From assembly GCF_002252525.1 (NCBI RefSeq), contig NZ_NNRM01000053.1, forward strand, positions 1 to 64,000: a stretch of 64,000 nt of DNA, given 5' to 3'. This DNA is from Brucella pseudogrignonensis. Lineage in GTDB: Bacteria; Pseudomonadota; Alphaproteobacteria; Rhizobiales; Rhizobiaceae. The notes beneath the pieces are model-generated. The model was not told the DNA's origin and ran no database searches. It saw nothing but the letters and a program-made list of their open reading frames with translations. Position 1 is the first letter of the stretch; every line of letters starts with the position of its first letter. Both the position numbers and the translations under genes were made by a program. Shown piece after piece: positions 25,837 to 34,981 of this stretch.

Positions 25837-28014
25837 ATGGCCGAGAAAATTGAACTGAAACCTTCTGCGCCCTGGTATCGGCTCAATGTGACGGAAGATG
25901 ACTGGCGCGCTGCAAATGCCGGTGATCTGTTAAAGTGGTATAGCCAGATGAAGCTCATCCGGCGCTTTGAGGAAAAAATACTCGACTTTGAGAAAGCGGG
26001 GCTGGTTCATGGTCCGGCTCATGCCAGTATTGGGCAGGAAGCTGCGGCAGTGGGCGCCATGTCGATGCTCGGTTCTAATGACCAGATCAATGGTACACAT
26101 CGTGCGCATCACCAGGTGTTGACGAAGCTGATCAATGCACAGACACCATCGGATTTCGATATTCTTCAATCCGATTTTACCGACGACATGAATGATGCCG
26201 TCTATCGTTTGATGGCAGAGATTATGGGGCTTAACCCCGGCTATTGCGGTGGTCGTGGCGGCTCCATGCATATGCGCGATGCCGCATCCGGCATTGCAGG
26301 CACAAGTGCTATCGTTGGTGGCAATATTCCTCATGCTGCCGGTTATGCGCTCGCCGATAAACTGCTTGGCAGAAAAGGCATATCGGTCGCATTCTTTGGC
26401 GATGGCGCTTCCTTACAGGGAGCGACCTATGAAGCGATGAACATCGCTGCACTCTATCGTTTGCCCGTGATTTTCTACGTCGAAAACAATCTCTACGCGG
26501 TATCGACACACATTCAGGATGCCACGCGCGAAACACGCATTGCGTCGCGCGGCCCAATGCTGGGCTTCCCTGGCATTGAGTGCGACGGAATGGATGTTGT
26601 GGCTGTTCATCAGGCAATGCGTGATGCCTGTCAGATCATTGAAGAAGAAGGCGGCCCGGTCGTTATTGAAGCGCAATGCTATCGCTACCTTCATCAAAGC
26701 GGGAGCAAGGCCGGGAGCGATTTCGGATATCGTACAGGCGAAGAAGAGGAAGAGTGGAAGCGCCGTGATCCAATCGCGCAGGCAGAGCGGCGTTTGAAGG
26801 AACTTGGCATTGTCAGCGATGCAGAGCTTGCCGAGATCGACGTGAAAGTCAGCGCTGCAGTACAGGCTGCGGGATCTCGCCTGACTGAAACAGCACCCGG
26901 TAGCAATGTGCTGCGGATACCTGATGCTCTATGGCCTTCAGCAGAAAGCGTCGATGAAGGCATACTTGGCGACGGGCAGGAGTTCTCTGATGCTCGCTTT
27001 AGCGAGATTGAGGACTATTCCGCTGACGAGCTTGTGAAGGTGCGTTTTGCGGCGGCTGCGTCCGACGTTCTTGGTCGGGCAATGGAGAAGGACCCGACAA
27101 TCATCGTCATGGGTGAGGATGTTCACCGTTTTGCCGGTGGCGTCAGCGGGTTCACCAAGAACGCACTTGAGCTGTTCCCGGGAAGAGTGCTCGCCATGCC
27201 GATTGCGGAAAATGGTTTTACGGGTGTCGCACTGGGAGCGGCCTTGCGGGGTCTGCGCCCGGTTGTGGAAATCATGTTCGGTGACTTCTGCTTTGTTGCG
27301 GCTGATCAGATCGCCAATGGTATTTCCAAAGTCCGTCATATGTTCGGCGATGGTTTTCCTGTGCCGATTGTGATGCGCGTTCGCGTGTCGCCGCACACTG
27401 GCTACGGCTCACAGCATTCGGGTGATCCATCGGCATTGTTTGCCATGTTTCCGGGATGGCGTGTCGTATCCCCTACCAATGCCTTTGACTATGTCGGGTT
27501 GATGAACAGCGCGCTCAAGTCAAATGATCCGGTGGCCATTATCGAACATGTTGAGTTTTATCAGCGTGAAAGCCTCGTGCCCAAGGAAGACCGTGATTAT
27601 TGTATTCCTCTCGGGAAGGCCCGCATCGTGAGATCAGGCTCGGCATGTACGGTGCTTGCAACATCTGTGATGGTACAGGCCTCGGTTAAAGCCGCGGAAG
27701 AATCCGGCATAGATGCCGAGATTATCGACATGCGCAGCCTCGATATGACGGGCATTGATTGGGAGCTTATCGGCCAGTCTATAGCCAAGACCAATCGTGT
27801 GGTGATTGCCGAGCAGGTCGCGAGCGGGCTTTCGCTCGGACGCCATTGGGCTGCTGAAATTCAGCGGCGTTTCTTCAACGATCTTGACCATGAAATTCTC
27901 CATGTGACCGGCAGTTTGTCGTCGCCTGTGGTTTCACTGGTCTTGAATAAGGCGGCTCTTGGGTCGTCGGAAAAGGTTCGGGCGGCGCTGGAAACAATCA
28001 CGCGCAATGCCTGA
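25837..28014 (+). CDS. Fused alpha-beta E1 component of a TPP-dependent 2-oxo acid/acetoin-type dehydrogenase
   Basis: A 725-residue single-chain fusion of the two usual E1 subunits. The alpha half (about 1-350) has GTHRAHHQVLTKL and the thiamine-diphosphate motif GDGASLQGATYEAMNIAAL ending with VENNLYAVST. The beta half (about 395-725) begins with VMGEDVHRFAGGVSGFTK and contains MPIAENGFTGVALGAALRGL and MRVRVSPHTGYGSQHSGDP. E1 decarboxylates or cleaves a 2-oxo substrate and passes an acyl group to the lipoyl arm of E2. The matching E2-like gene at 29733 is of the acetoin-cleaving kind. No E3 gene is visible, so lipoamide dehydrogenase must come from elsewhere. The fusion seems complete, with no frameshift. 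Confidence 0.88.
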   Translation: MAEKIELKPSAPWYRLNVTEDDWRAANAGDLLKWYSQMKLIRRFEEKILDFEKAGLVHGPAHASIGQEAAAVGAMSMLGSNDQINGTHRAHHQVLTKLINAQTPSDFDILQSDFTDDMNDAVYRLMAEIMGLNPGYCGGRGGSMHMRDAASGIAGTSAIVGGNIPHAAGYALADKLLGRKGISVAFFGDGASLQGATYEAMNIAALYRLPVIFYVENNLYAVSTHIQDATRETRIASRGPMLGFPGIECDGMDVVAVHQAMRDACQIIEEEGGPVVIEAQCYRYLHQSGSKAGSDFGYRTGEEEEEWKRRDPIAQAERRLKELGIVSDAELAEIDVKVSAAVQAAGSRLTETAPGSNVLRIPDALWPSAESVDEGILGDGQEFSDARFSEIEDYSADELVKVRFAAAASDVLGRAMEKDPTIIVMGEDVHRFAGGVSGFTKNALELFPGRVLAMPIAENGFTGVALGAALRGLRPVVEIMFGDFCFVAADQIANGISKVRHMFGDGFPVPIVMRVRVSPHTGYGSQHSGDPSALFAMFPGWRVVSPTNAFDYVGLMNSALKSNDPVAIIEHVEFYQRESLVPKEDRDYCIPLGKARIVRSGSACTVLATSVMVQASVKAAEESGIDAEIIDMRSLDMTGIDWELIGQSIAKTNRVVIAEQVASGLSLGRHWAAEIQRRFFNDLDHEILHVTGSLSSPVVSLVLNKAALGSSEKVRAALETITRNA

Positions 28015-28051
28015 TGAGTTTGAACATAAGAAGAGAAAAACGAGGAACGAA

Positions 28052-29668
28052 ATGAAAAATGGGAAAACAGGGCTAAACCGCCTTTTGATGACGAATTTCA
28101 AAAGCCTGATGATGGCTGCGACGTTGCTGACTGCGGTTCCCGCAGCCTATGCGCAAAATGCAGATTCTCTTGTGATCGCGCGCAATATGGACATCAACTC
28201 GCTCGATCCGCATCGCACCTTCTGCGACACCTGCCAGATTTATGACTCGGCAGTTTATGAAGGTCTTTTGTCGCTCGACAAAGATAACAAGGTCGTGCCG
28301 GTGCTCGCCGAGAGCTATACCGCAAATGGCGATCAGACCGAATTTACCTTCAAGATAAATCCGAAAGCTGTGTTCTCGGATGGCTCGAAGGTTGAAGCCA
28401 AGGACGTTAAGTGGTCCTGGGAGCGCCTCAAGAATGTGAAGGCAAGCCCTTCATTTCTGGCAGATACGATTGCTTCCATCGATACGCCTGATGAGGCAAC
28501 CGTGGTCGTAAAGACCAAGGCGCCCAATTCGGAGTTCTTCAATGTTGTGGCTTCGCCATATTTCGGCATCGTCAATAGTGAAGTTGCTACGTCTGAAGCC
28601 AAGGCCGTCAATGGTGAAGATGCTGCAGAAAAGGACAATGCTGAAGCCTGGTTTCTCGCCAATTCTGCAGGTAGTGGCCCGTTTGTTCTGGCCGCTTACG
28701 AACCCAATTCCGAACTTCGCCTGAAGCGTAATGAAAAATACTGGGGCGAGGCTGCGAAAGTAGGGGAAGTCGTTATCCGTCAGGTTAAGGATGCGGTTGC
28801 TCAGGCGCAAATGCTTGAAAATGGCTCTGCAGATATTGCCATGCAGATCGATCCGGAAACTGCCAAGACCATCCGCAATCCCGATGTGAAGATTGACTCC
28901 ATTCATTCCTATAACTTCATTTATATCGCGCTCTCACCGGGTGCAAAATCGAATGAAGTGCCTCTGACACCGGAAGTTCGTGAAGCCATTTCCACGGCAA
29001 TTGATCGTGAAACACTGCTCGATTTCATGTTGGGTGACAAAGGCCAGTTGATTGGTGCCGCTATTCCAATCGGCTTCCCGGGTGGCTCTGATCACAAGAT
29101 ACCTGAATACAACCCCGACAAGGCAAAGGAACTGCTTGCAAAGGCAGGGCACCCGGATGGTTTCAAGCTGGAGGCAACCTATCCAAACCTCAACGTCTAC
29201 GGTGTTGATTTCACGCAGATGATGCAGAAGATCCAGCAGGATCTGTCCAAGGTGAATATCAAGGTTGAGCTGCAGCCTGTTTCTTTTGCAACGTGGCGTG
29301 AGAAGGTGAATGGTGACGGCACGCCGCTGACTGTCGTCTATTATGCACCTGACTTCTATGGCACATCGCAATATGTCGATGCATTCGGTCTGGCAAAGGG
29401 TAGCCTCTGGGCCAAGCGCGCGGGTGAAGCGCGTGACCCGTCATTCGTGATCGGCGATATTCAGCAGGTTATGGCCGATGCTCTTAAAGCGCCTGCCGAT
29501 CAGGCTGATAAAGTCTGGTTCCAGGCTGGTGAGAAAATGGCCGCTGCCAATGTCATCATTCCGATGCTGAGCCCAGATGTCATTCTGGCATATAATAGCA
29601 AGGTGAACGGCGTGCGCTATTCGGCTTGCTGCAATCTGCCATTGGCTGAGATTTCAGTCGCCAAATAA
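28052..29668 (+). CDS. Periplasmic binding protein of a peptide/nickel-type ABC importer (DppA/OppA family)
   Basis: A 538-residue family 5 solute-binding protein. A long basic N-terminal stretch precedes the hydrophobic signal core, with cleavage near AYA-QN. Conserved landmarks are MDINSLDPHRTFCDTC, YEGLLSLDKDNKVVPVLAESY, SAGSGPFVLAAYEPN and VREAISTAIDRETLL. Three cysteines occur in the mature protein, two close together near the N-terminus and CC near the end. It follows the E1 gene in the same direction, with GAGGA before the ATG. It sits apart from its likely permeases at 32 kb, with the E2 and iclR genes in between on the other strand. Confidence 0.9.
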   Translation: MKNGKTGLNRLLMTNFKSLMMAATLLTAVPAAYAQNADSLVIARNMDINSLDPHRTFCDTCQIYDSAVYEGLLSLDKDNKVVPVLAESYTANGDQTEFTFKINPKAVFSDGSKVEAKDVKWSWERLKNVKASPSFLADTIASIDTPDEATVVVKTKAPNSEFFNVVASPYFGIVNSEVATSEAKAVNGEDAAEKDNAEAWFLANSAGSGPFVLAAYEPNSELRLKRNEKYWGEAAKVGEVVIRQVKDAVAQAQMLENGSADIAMQIDPETAKTIRNPDVKIDSIHSYNFIYIALSPGAKSNEVPLTPEVREAISTAIDRETLLDFMLGDKGQLIGAAIPIGFPGGSDHKIPEYNPDKAKELLAKAGHPDGFKLEATYPNLNVYGVDFTQMMQKIQQDLSKVNIKVELQPVSFATWREKVNGDGTPLTVVYYAPDFYGTSQYVDAFGLAKGSLWAKRAGEARDPSFVIGDIQQVMADALKAPADQADKVWFQAGEKMAAANVIIPMLSPDVILAYNSKVNGVRYSACCNLPLAEISVAK

Positions 29669-29684
29669 GCTATCGAGATGAAAC

Positions 29685-29718
29685 AAAAAAGGCCGGAGAG
29701 AAATCTCCGGCCTTTTTT
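29685..29718. terminator. Bidirectional terminator between the binding protein and E2 genes
   Basis: A perfect 15-bp stem AAAAAAGGCCGGAGA / TCTCCGGCCTTTTTT with a GAAA loop. T-runs occur on both strands, serving the two convergent genes. Confidence 0.9.
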
Positions 29719-29732
29719 GTTGCCATGATGTT

Positions 29733-31028
29733 TTAGTTCCGAACAGAGTTTGCAAGCTCCTGCAGGATACGGAGCGACAGGCCGCGTTTTTCCAAATGAG
29801 GCATGTGTCCACAGGCGTCAAAAGCGTGGAGCGCTACATTATCCGGCAGATTGCGGCTGTGTTTGAAAGGCAGGATGCGATCCTGTTTTCCAAAGACAAC
29901 TCGAACCGGTATTTCGAGCGATGCAAGGTCGTTCGTGATTGATATGATTTGTGTTCCATCCGCAAAGAACTGTTTTGCAAAAGCGCTCATCGCGTCACTC
30001 AGCGGCTGGTTCTGTCGCTGTTGCACCACGGCTGAAATGAAGGCGTCTGAAATTGCGTCCTTTGCATGAACAAGTTCATGCAGCCAAGGTATGACGCTTT
30101 CTTTGGATTTGGCTTTAACGAAGTTCTCGACAAAGCCATTATTGATTTCCGGCCCCAGACCCGCTGGTGAAAACAATCCGAGCGCACGGATATCGATATT
30201 CCCTCGGACTGCCAGTCGGGCGCTCACTGCCGCGCCAAAAGAATGCCCGACAACTATCGTTTGCGAGAAGTTGAGCCGTTGGATTGTCGTTTCTACGCGT
30301 TCTGCAATTGCGTCGAGGTCGCCAACAACGTCAAGCGGTGAGGCACCATGCGATGGCAGATCAATCGCCAGCAAGGGTTGCTGCCATTGGGTGCCGGCAA
30401 ACAAGCCACGCCAGTTATTATGATCCGAGGCAAAGCCATGCAGAAGGACAATCGGCGTTCCATCTCCCTTGCGCAGCCATACCGCGTTCAGCTCAGTACC
30501 GTTGATAGGTTGGGACGAGATGCTTGCCGCAGGCTGCTGCGTTTCGATGGCAGCAACAACATCTTTCTTCTGTATGCGCCCGCTCGGCCCGCTACCGTTG
30601 ATCTGCGAAAGATCAATTCCAGCGTTTCCGGCCAGACGTTTTGCAAGTGGTGTTGCTACAGTCCTGCCGACTTGTGTGGTGTGTGAACGGATATCCAACG
30701 CCGGAGTTTCCGAAGACTTTGTGGCTTCAGGTGACGAAACGGCAGCGGGTTCCGATGCGGGTTTTGAAGTGGCCGAGGAAATAGCTTCGCCTTCAAGAAA
30801 AAGGCTTGCCACACTCTGGCCGACGTCGATTTCATCTGATGTCGAAGGCTTTAGAATTTTAAGTATTCCACTGTGAGGCGCGTCCACCTCAACAACGGTT
30901 TTATCGTTGTCTATTTCAAAAAGGAGCTGTCCTTGGCTGACTGTATCACCGTCTTTCGCGTGCCAACGAGAGATTGTGCCGGAATTGGTTTCCAGACTGA
31001 CTTTTGGATATAGAATATCGGTGGCCAT
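29733..31028 (-). CDS. AcoC-like E2: lipoyl domain, E3-binding domain and alpha/beta hydrolase
   Basis: A 431-residue three-domain protein. Residues 1-80 are a lipoyl domain with the lipoylated lysine in EIDNDKTVVEVDAP. A linker rich in Ala, Ser and Pro follows, then a peripheral E3-binding domain (VATPLAKRLAGNAGIDLSQI, then GSGPSGRIQKKDV). The C-terminal 240 residues are an alpha/beta hydrolase with IVLLHGFASDHNNW, nucleophile serine in VVGHSFGAA and histidine in DACGHMPHLEK. Normal E2 proteins end in a CoA acetyltransferase; the hydrolase-type end is the layout of AcoC of acetoin dehydrogenase. With the E1 fusion this suggests cleavage of an acyloin, 2-oxo acid or diketone intermediate. Confidence 0.88.
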   Translation of the reverse strand: MATDILYPKVSLETNSGTISRWHAKDGDTVSQGQLLFEIDNDKTVVEVDAPHSGILKILKPSTSDEIDVGQSVASLFLEGEAISSATSKPASEPAAVSSPEATKSSETPALDIRSHTTQVGRTVATPLAKRLAGNAGIDLSQINGSGPSGRIQKKDVVAAIETQQPAASISSQPINGTELNAVWLRKGDGTPIVLLHGFASDHNNWRGLFAGTQWQQPLLAIDLPSHGASPLDVVGDLDAIAERVETTIQRLNFSQTIVVGHSFGAAVSARLAVRGNIDIRALGLFSPAGLGPEINNGFVENFVKAKSKESVIPWLHELVHAKDAISDAFISAVVQQRQNQPLSDAMSAFAKQFFADGTQIISITNDLASLEIPVRVVFGKQDRILPFKHSRNLPDNVALHAFDACGHMPHLEKRGLSLRILQELANSVRN

Positions 31029-31069
31029 GAGATTTCCTGCAACAATCTGCTACGTCGCGTTGGCGATGA

Positions 31070-31900
31070 TTAGGGTAAGGTGTGTGAAGGTGCTTCCAGC
31101 TTGCCGACAAGCCGCTCCTGCAGCTCGATGGTCAACTGTTTGAGTGCGGGGCCAATTTCGCCATAACAGACATCGCGTGGCGCAATGTCGGTAATGCCGC
31201 CACAGGTAATTGCCACAAGCTGGGTGCCATCAGTCGGGCTGAATGGAACGCCAACCGCATTTATATAGCTGTACCAGTCGCCGCATGATGCAACGAAGCC
31301 ATCTCTCGCAAAATCTTCGAGTGCATTGCTTGTGAGGCGACGAATTTTCTCGGCCTGTTCCGGCTCGGCTGCAAGCATTTGCTCAAGCAGAGACTCACGC
31401 TGCGTTTCTTCCATGCCCGCATAATAGGAAAGTCCCATTGCAGTCCGCCAGATTGGCAACCTTGAGCCAACATTGAGGCGCAGGGAAACAGGGTTTTCAG
31501 AGCGCGCATTGGCGACATAGACCATTTCGCGTTGCTCACGCAGTCCCATGGCAACGGCGACACCGGTTTTTTCCGCAAGTTTCCGCATGAGCGGCATCGC
31601 CATATAAACAACAGCATTTGCACTGAGGCCTGAGTAGCCCAGCGAAATTGTCGCGGGGCCAATGCTATAGCGCCCGAGATTTTCATCGTAATTAAGATAA
31701 CCCAGATTGACCAGGGTTAGTGTCAGGCGTGAAACGGTGGCTTTCGGCAAGCCTGTCCGATCAATAAGATCCTGATTTCCAAGAGAAATATCATTTGGGG
31801 TGAAGCTTCGCAAAATTTCCAGACCCCTTACGAGGGCACTGGAAACCTGAGCGCTGTCTTTATCGAGGTCCAATGAGCTGGGCTTCGTTCTCTTCTTCAC
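31070..31900 (-). CDS. IclR-family transcriptional regulator
   Basis: A 276-residue IclR-type protein. The N-terminal winged helix runs from SSALVRGLEILRSF through LIDRTGLPKATVSRLTLTLVNLGYL, and the GAF-like effector domain contains VAVAMGLREQREMVYVANA and MGLSYYAGM. Its gene is 41 bases downstream of the E2 gene start and divergent from dppB, with a perfect palindrome 55-69 bases upstream of its start codon. It is the likely reader of the TGAAATT-W-AATTYCA sites, and thus of the beta-oxidation, importer and perhaps otn genes. Its inducer is unknown. Confidence 0.88.
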   Translation of the reverse strand: MKKRTKPSSLDLDKDSAQVSSALVRGLEILRSFTPNDISLGNQDLIDRTGLPKATVSRLTLTLVNLGYLNYDENLGRYSIGPATISLGYSGLSANAVVYMAMPLMRKLAEKTGVAVAMGLREQREMVYVANARSENPVSLRLNVGSRLPIWRTAMGLSYYAGMEETQRESLLEQMLAAEPEQAEKIRRLTSNALEDFARDGFVASCGDWYSYINAVGVPFSPTDGTQLVAITCGGITDIAPRDVCYGEIGPALKQLTIELQERLVGKLEAPSHTLP

Positions 31901-31951
31901 GTTGTCTCCTGGGCGTGTGTCGTTTTCAGTTTAGAGGAATGCCGTTCCAGA

Positions 31952-31972
31952 AAATGAAATTTAATTTCATTT
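31952..31972. promoter_or_regulatory. Perfect operator palindrome TGAAATTTAATTTCA (copy 3)
   Basis: AAATGAAATT and AATTTCATTT are exact inverted copies around a central T, in the 157-base region between iclR and dppB. It is the best of three related sites in the window. Location next to an IclR gene and symmetry support an autoregulatory operator. Confidence 0.65.
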
Positions 31973-32057
31973 ATATTGACGGCGTCAAATTTGCTTGTCA
32001 ATACTATGTGCAAGGACGCACAAAAACTGCGCCAGATTTCCAAAATGGGAACCGTGC

Positions 32058-33071
32058 ATGTCAAATTATCTCTTTAAGCGCCTAATTGCGATGCCATTTC
32101 TAATTCTTGGCATCGTGACCATGGCCTTTGCGCTCACGACGATAACCAAGGGTGATCCGCTTACATCCATTGTGGCCGAGCAGCAGATGAACAACCCGGA
32201 AGTTGTGGCTGCTGCAAAAGCAAAGTGGGGGCTCGATCGCAGTCTGCCAGAGCGCTATGTCATCTATCTCAAAAACCTTCTGTCTGGCGACATGGGGACC
32301 TCGTTCGTCACGAAGCGTCCTGTCAGCACAGACTTGATGGCCCGTTTGCCAGCCACGATGGAGCTGGTTTTATCGGCCATGGTTCTGGGATCTATTGTCG
32401 GTATCCTGCTTGGTATTCTGGCGGCTTATTATCGCGACAGCGCGATTGATCATGTGGCGCGCCTTTTTGCGCTGCTGGGATCATCTTTGCCCGTCTTCTG
32501 GCTGGGGCTTGCCGTTCTCTTCATCTTTTCAGTGCAGTTTGAGTTGCTGCCCGGACCGGGCCGACTTGATCCACGCATGGCGCCGCCTGCTGCCATCACA
32601 GGCCTCATGACAATCGACAGTCTGCTCGCAGGAAATTTCGCGGCTTTCAAAAATGCCCTCGCACATCTGATTCTCCCTGCGACAGTGCTTGGCTGGACCG
32701 TGGCGGGTACGATTTCGCGTCTCGTTCGCGCCAATATGCTTGATGTAATCGGGCGTGAATTCATCCTCACCGCGCGCGCCAAAGGTGCAGGCGAACTTCG
32801 TGTGGTGTTCCGCCATGCCCTACGCAACATTCTTGTGCCGGTTCTGACAGTCATCAGTTATTCGTTTGCTTATCTCATCACAGGTGCCGTGCTGACCGAA
32901 ACAATTTTCGCCTGGCCTGGCATGGGATCTTATGCGGTTGAGGCTGCGCGATCACTGGATTTCCCAGCAATCATTGGTGTTACCATCGTCGGTGGCGTGA
33001 TGTTCCTGATTACGAACCTGCTCACCGATGTTGCCTATGTTCTCGCAAATCCGCGCGTGCGCCTGGGCTAA
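32058..33071 (+). CDS. Dipeptide-type ABC permease, DppB family
   Basis: A 337-residue inner-membrane permease. The N-terminal helix is followed by the periplasmic domain (NNPEVVAAAKAKWGLDRSLPERYVIYLKNLL) and LSGDMGTSF, all conserved in DppB. The coupling loop is FILTARAKGAGELRVVFRHALRN. The start at 32058 follows GGGA; an upstream in-frame ATG would place the start within the promoter. First of a four-gene transporter operon dppBCDF. Confidence 0.92.
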   Translation: MSNYLFKRLIAMPFLILGIVTMAFALTTITKGDPLTSIVAEQQMNNPEVVAAAKAKWGLDRSLPERYVIYLKNLLSGDMGTSFVTKRPVSTDLMARLPATMELVLSAMVLGSIVGILLGILAAYYRDSAIDHVARLFALLGSSLPVFWLGLAVLFIFSVQFELLPGPGRLDPRMAPPAAITGLMTIDSLLAGNFAAFKNALAHLILPATVLGWTVAGTISRLVRANMLDVIGREFILTARAKGAGELRVVFRHALRNILVPVLTVISYSFAYLITGAVLTETIFAWPGMGSYAVEAARSLDFPAIIGVTIVGGVMFLITNLLTDVAYVLANPRVRLG

Positions 33072-33082
33072 GGGGAAAGCAA

Positions 33083-33934
33083 ATGGTTGCAGCAGCAAAC
33101 ACCTCATCACGTCAGCTTAAATTCAGAATACCGCGCTGGTTTACCTTGCCGGTGGCAATCGGAATTATTGTCGTCGCCTTCTGGATCATTGCGACATTCT
33201 TTGCGCCATATATGACGCCCTACGACCCGCTCGACATGGTTGGACGCCGCCTGCAGGCACCAAGCTGGTCGCACTGGCTTGGAACCGATGCTCTGGGACG
33301 CGATGTGTTGACGCGCACGCTCTACGGAGCCAAGCATTCGCTGCCAATTGCCCTTTTGGTGGTGGTAAGTGCGGTTATCATTGGTGCGTTGGCTGGTGCT
33401 ATCTCAGGCTATAAAGGTGGATTGATCGGCTCAGCCATTATGCGGCTCGTCGATATCACACTGTCATTTCCTCCGATGCTTCTCGCAATGGCGGTTGCCG
33501 CATCGCTCGGACCCGGGCTTGAAAACGCTGCGATTGCCATGGTCATTGTTTGGTGGCCTGTCTATGCGCGCCTCATGCGGGCACAGGTGCTGGAAGTGCG
33601 TGAGCGTGAGCATGTGGAGGCCGCGATAGCATCTGGCGCCAGCAGCTCCCGTGTTCTGTTCAAGCATATTCTGCCGCTCTGCTGGACCCCGATTTTGATC
33701 AGCGCAACGATGGATCTAGGGCAGGTCATTCTGCTTGCGGCATCGCTCAGCTTTATCGGTCTTGGCGCAACGCCGCCCACGCCGGAATGGGGCTCCATGA
33801 TCGCCGAGGGTGCTGTCTATTTCTACAACTGGTGGATCGCGATGGGGCCGGGCCTTGCTATCCTGACCATCGTTCTTGGTTTCAATTTCATCGGCGATGG
33901 TCTTCGCGACTATTTCGACCCGCGTTCGAAGTGA
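33083..33934 (+). CDS. Dipeptide-type ABC permease, DppC family
   Basis: A 283-residue inner-membrane permease. It shows the conserved HWLGTDALGRDVLTRTLYGA region after the first helix, the coupling loop EHVEAAIASGASSSRVLFKHILP and the SFIGLGATPPTPEWGSMIAEG block. It starts 11 bases after dppB, with AAGGGGAAA before the ATG. Confidence 0.92.
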   Translation: MVAAANTSSRQLKFRIPRWFTLPVAIGIIVVAFWIIATFFAPYMTPYDPLDMVGRRLQAPSWSHWLGTDALGRDVLTRTLYGAKHSLPIALLVVVSAVIIGALAGAISGYKGGLIGSAIMRLVDITLSFPPMLLAMAVAASLGPGLENAAIAMVIVWWPVYARLMRAQVLEVREREHVEAAIASGASSSRVLFKHILPLCWTPILISATMDLGQVILLAASLSFIGLGATPPTPEWGSMIAEGAVYFYNWWIAMGPGLAILTIVLGFNFIGDGLRDYFDPRSK

Positions 33935-33946
33935 TTGGAGAACAAA

Positions 33947-34981
33947 ATGACAAATCCAAATGAGAACACCAGTCTCTTTCGAATTGAAAACCTGCGTGTC
34001 GGCTTTGGCCGCGATGGTGTGGTGCTTGATGCGGTCAGAGGCATCAATCTTGAACTCAAGCGGCGCGAAGTTTTGGGGATCGTTGGCGAGTCCGGCTCCG
34101 GCAAGTCTATCGGGATGCTGGCCTCAATCGGCCTGACGCCGCCCAATGCCAAGGTTTCAGGCTCGGTTACGTTTCAGGGCGAAGAACTGGTTGGCAAGTC
34201 GCGGCGCGAAATGCGAAGCCTTCGCGGCTCGAAAATTGCGATGATCTTTCAGGACCCGCTGTCTTCTCTCAATCCGGTGATGAAGGTAGGCGATCAGCTG
34301 ATCGAGGCCTTGCAGCTTCATCAGAAAAAGCTCAACCGGAAAGCCGCTATGGCGCGGGCGATTGAGTTGCTGGAGCTCGTCTCCATTCCGCAACCTGATC
34401 AGCGTGTGAAACAATACCCGCATGAGTTTTCAGGTGGGATGCGGCAGCGCGTGATGATCGCCATGGCTGTCGCTAATGATCCGGACCTATTGATTGCGGA
34501 CGAACCTACCACGGCACTTGATGTCACGGTTCAGGCGCAGATCATGGCAGTATTGCGGGACTTGCAGAATAAACTTGGTCTGGGACTTATCCTCATCACA
34601 CACGATCTTGGTGTGCTTGCGGGCCATGCTGACCGTGTTGCCGTTGTCTATGCTGGTGAAGTGGTCGAGGAAGCGGATGTCTTTGAACTTTTCGACAATC
34701 CTCGTCATCCATATACGCGCGGGCTGATCGCTTCGATCCCGACACTAAATGATAGCGGCGGCAAACTCTATTCCATTGATGGTGCGCCGCCTGTTCTGGG
34801 TGCTTTCCCCAAAGGATGTGCGTTTCATCCGCGATGCGCACATGCACAGGAAATCTGCAAGACAACGGCTCCCACATATCAGCAATTCGGACGCCACATA
34901 TCGGCGTGCCACTTTGCCGACAGTCTGCCTGCATATCAACGAAAGGCCGACATACCGGTCAGTAACGAGGCCGCGCTATGA
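33947..34981 (+). CDS. Dipeptide-type ABC ATPase, DppD family
   Basis: A 344-residue ATPase with Walker [10 protein letters not shown]-loop [13 protein letters not shown], signature [14 protein letters not shown], Walker [13 protein letters not shown] and H-loop LITHDLGV. The C-terminal oligopeptide-ATPase extension carries the cysteines [17 protein letters not shown] that bind an iron-sulfur cluster in some relatives. Its stop overlaps the next gene by ATGA. Confidence 0.92.
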   Translation: MTNPNENTSLFRIENLRVGFGRDGVVLDAVRGINLELKRREVLGIVGESGSGKSIGMLASIGLTPPNAKVSGSVTFQGEELVGKSRREMRSLRGSKIAMIFQDPLSSLNPVMKVGDQLIEALQLHQKKLNRKAAMARAIELLELVSIPQPDQRVKQYPHEFSGGMRQRVMIAMAVANDPDLLIADEPTTALDVTVQAQIMAVLRDLQNKLGLGLILITHDLGVLAGHADRVAVVYAGEVVEEADVFELFDNPRHPYTRGLIASIPTLNDSGGKLYSIDGAPPVLGAFPKGCAFHPRCAHAQEICKTTAPTYQQFGRHISACHFADSLPAYQRKADIPVSNEAAL

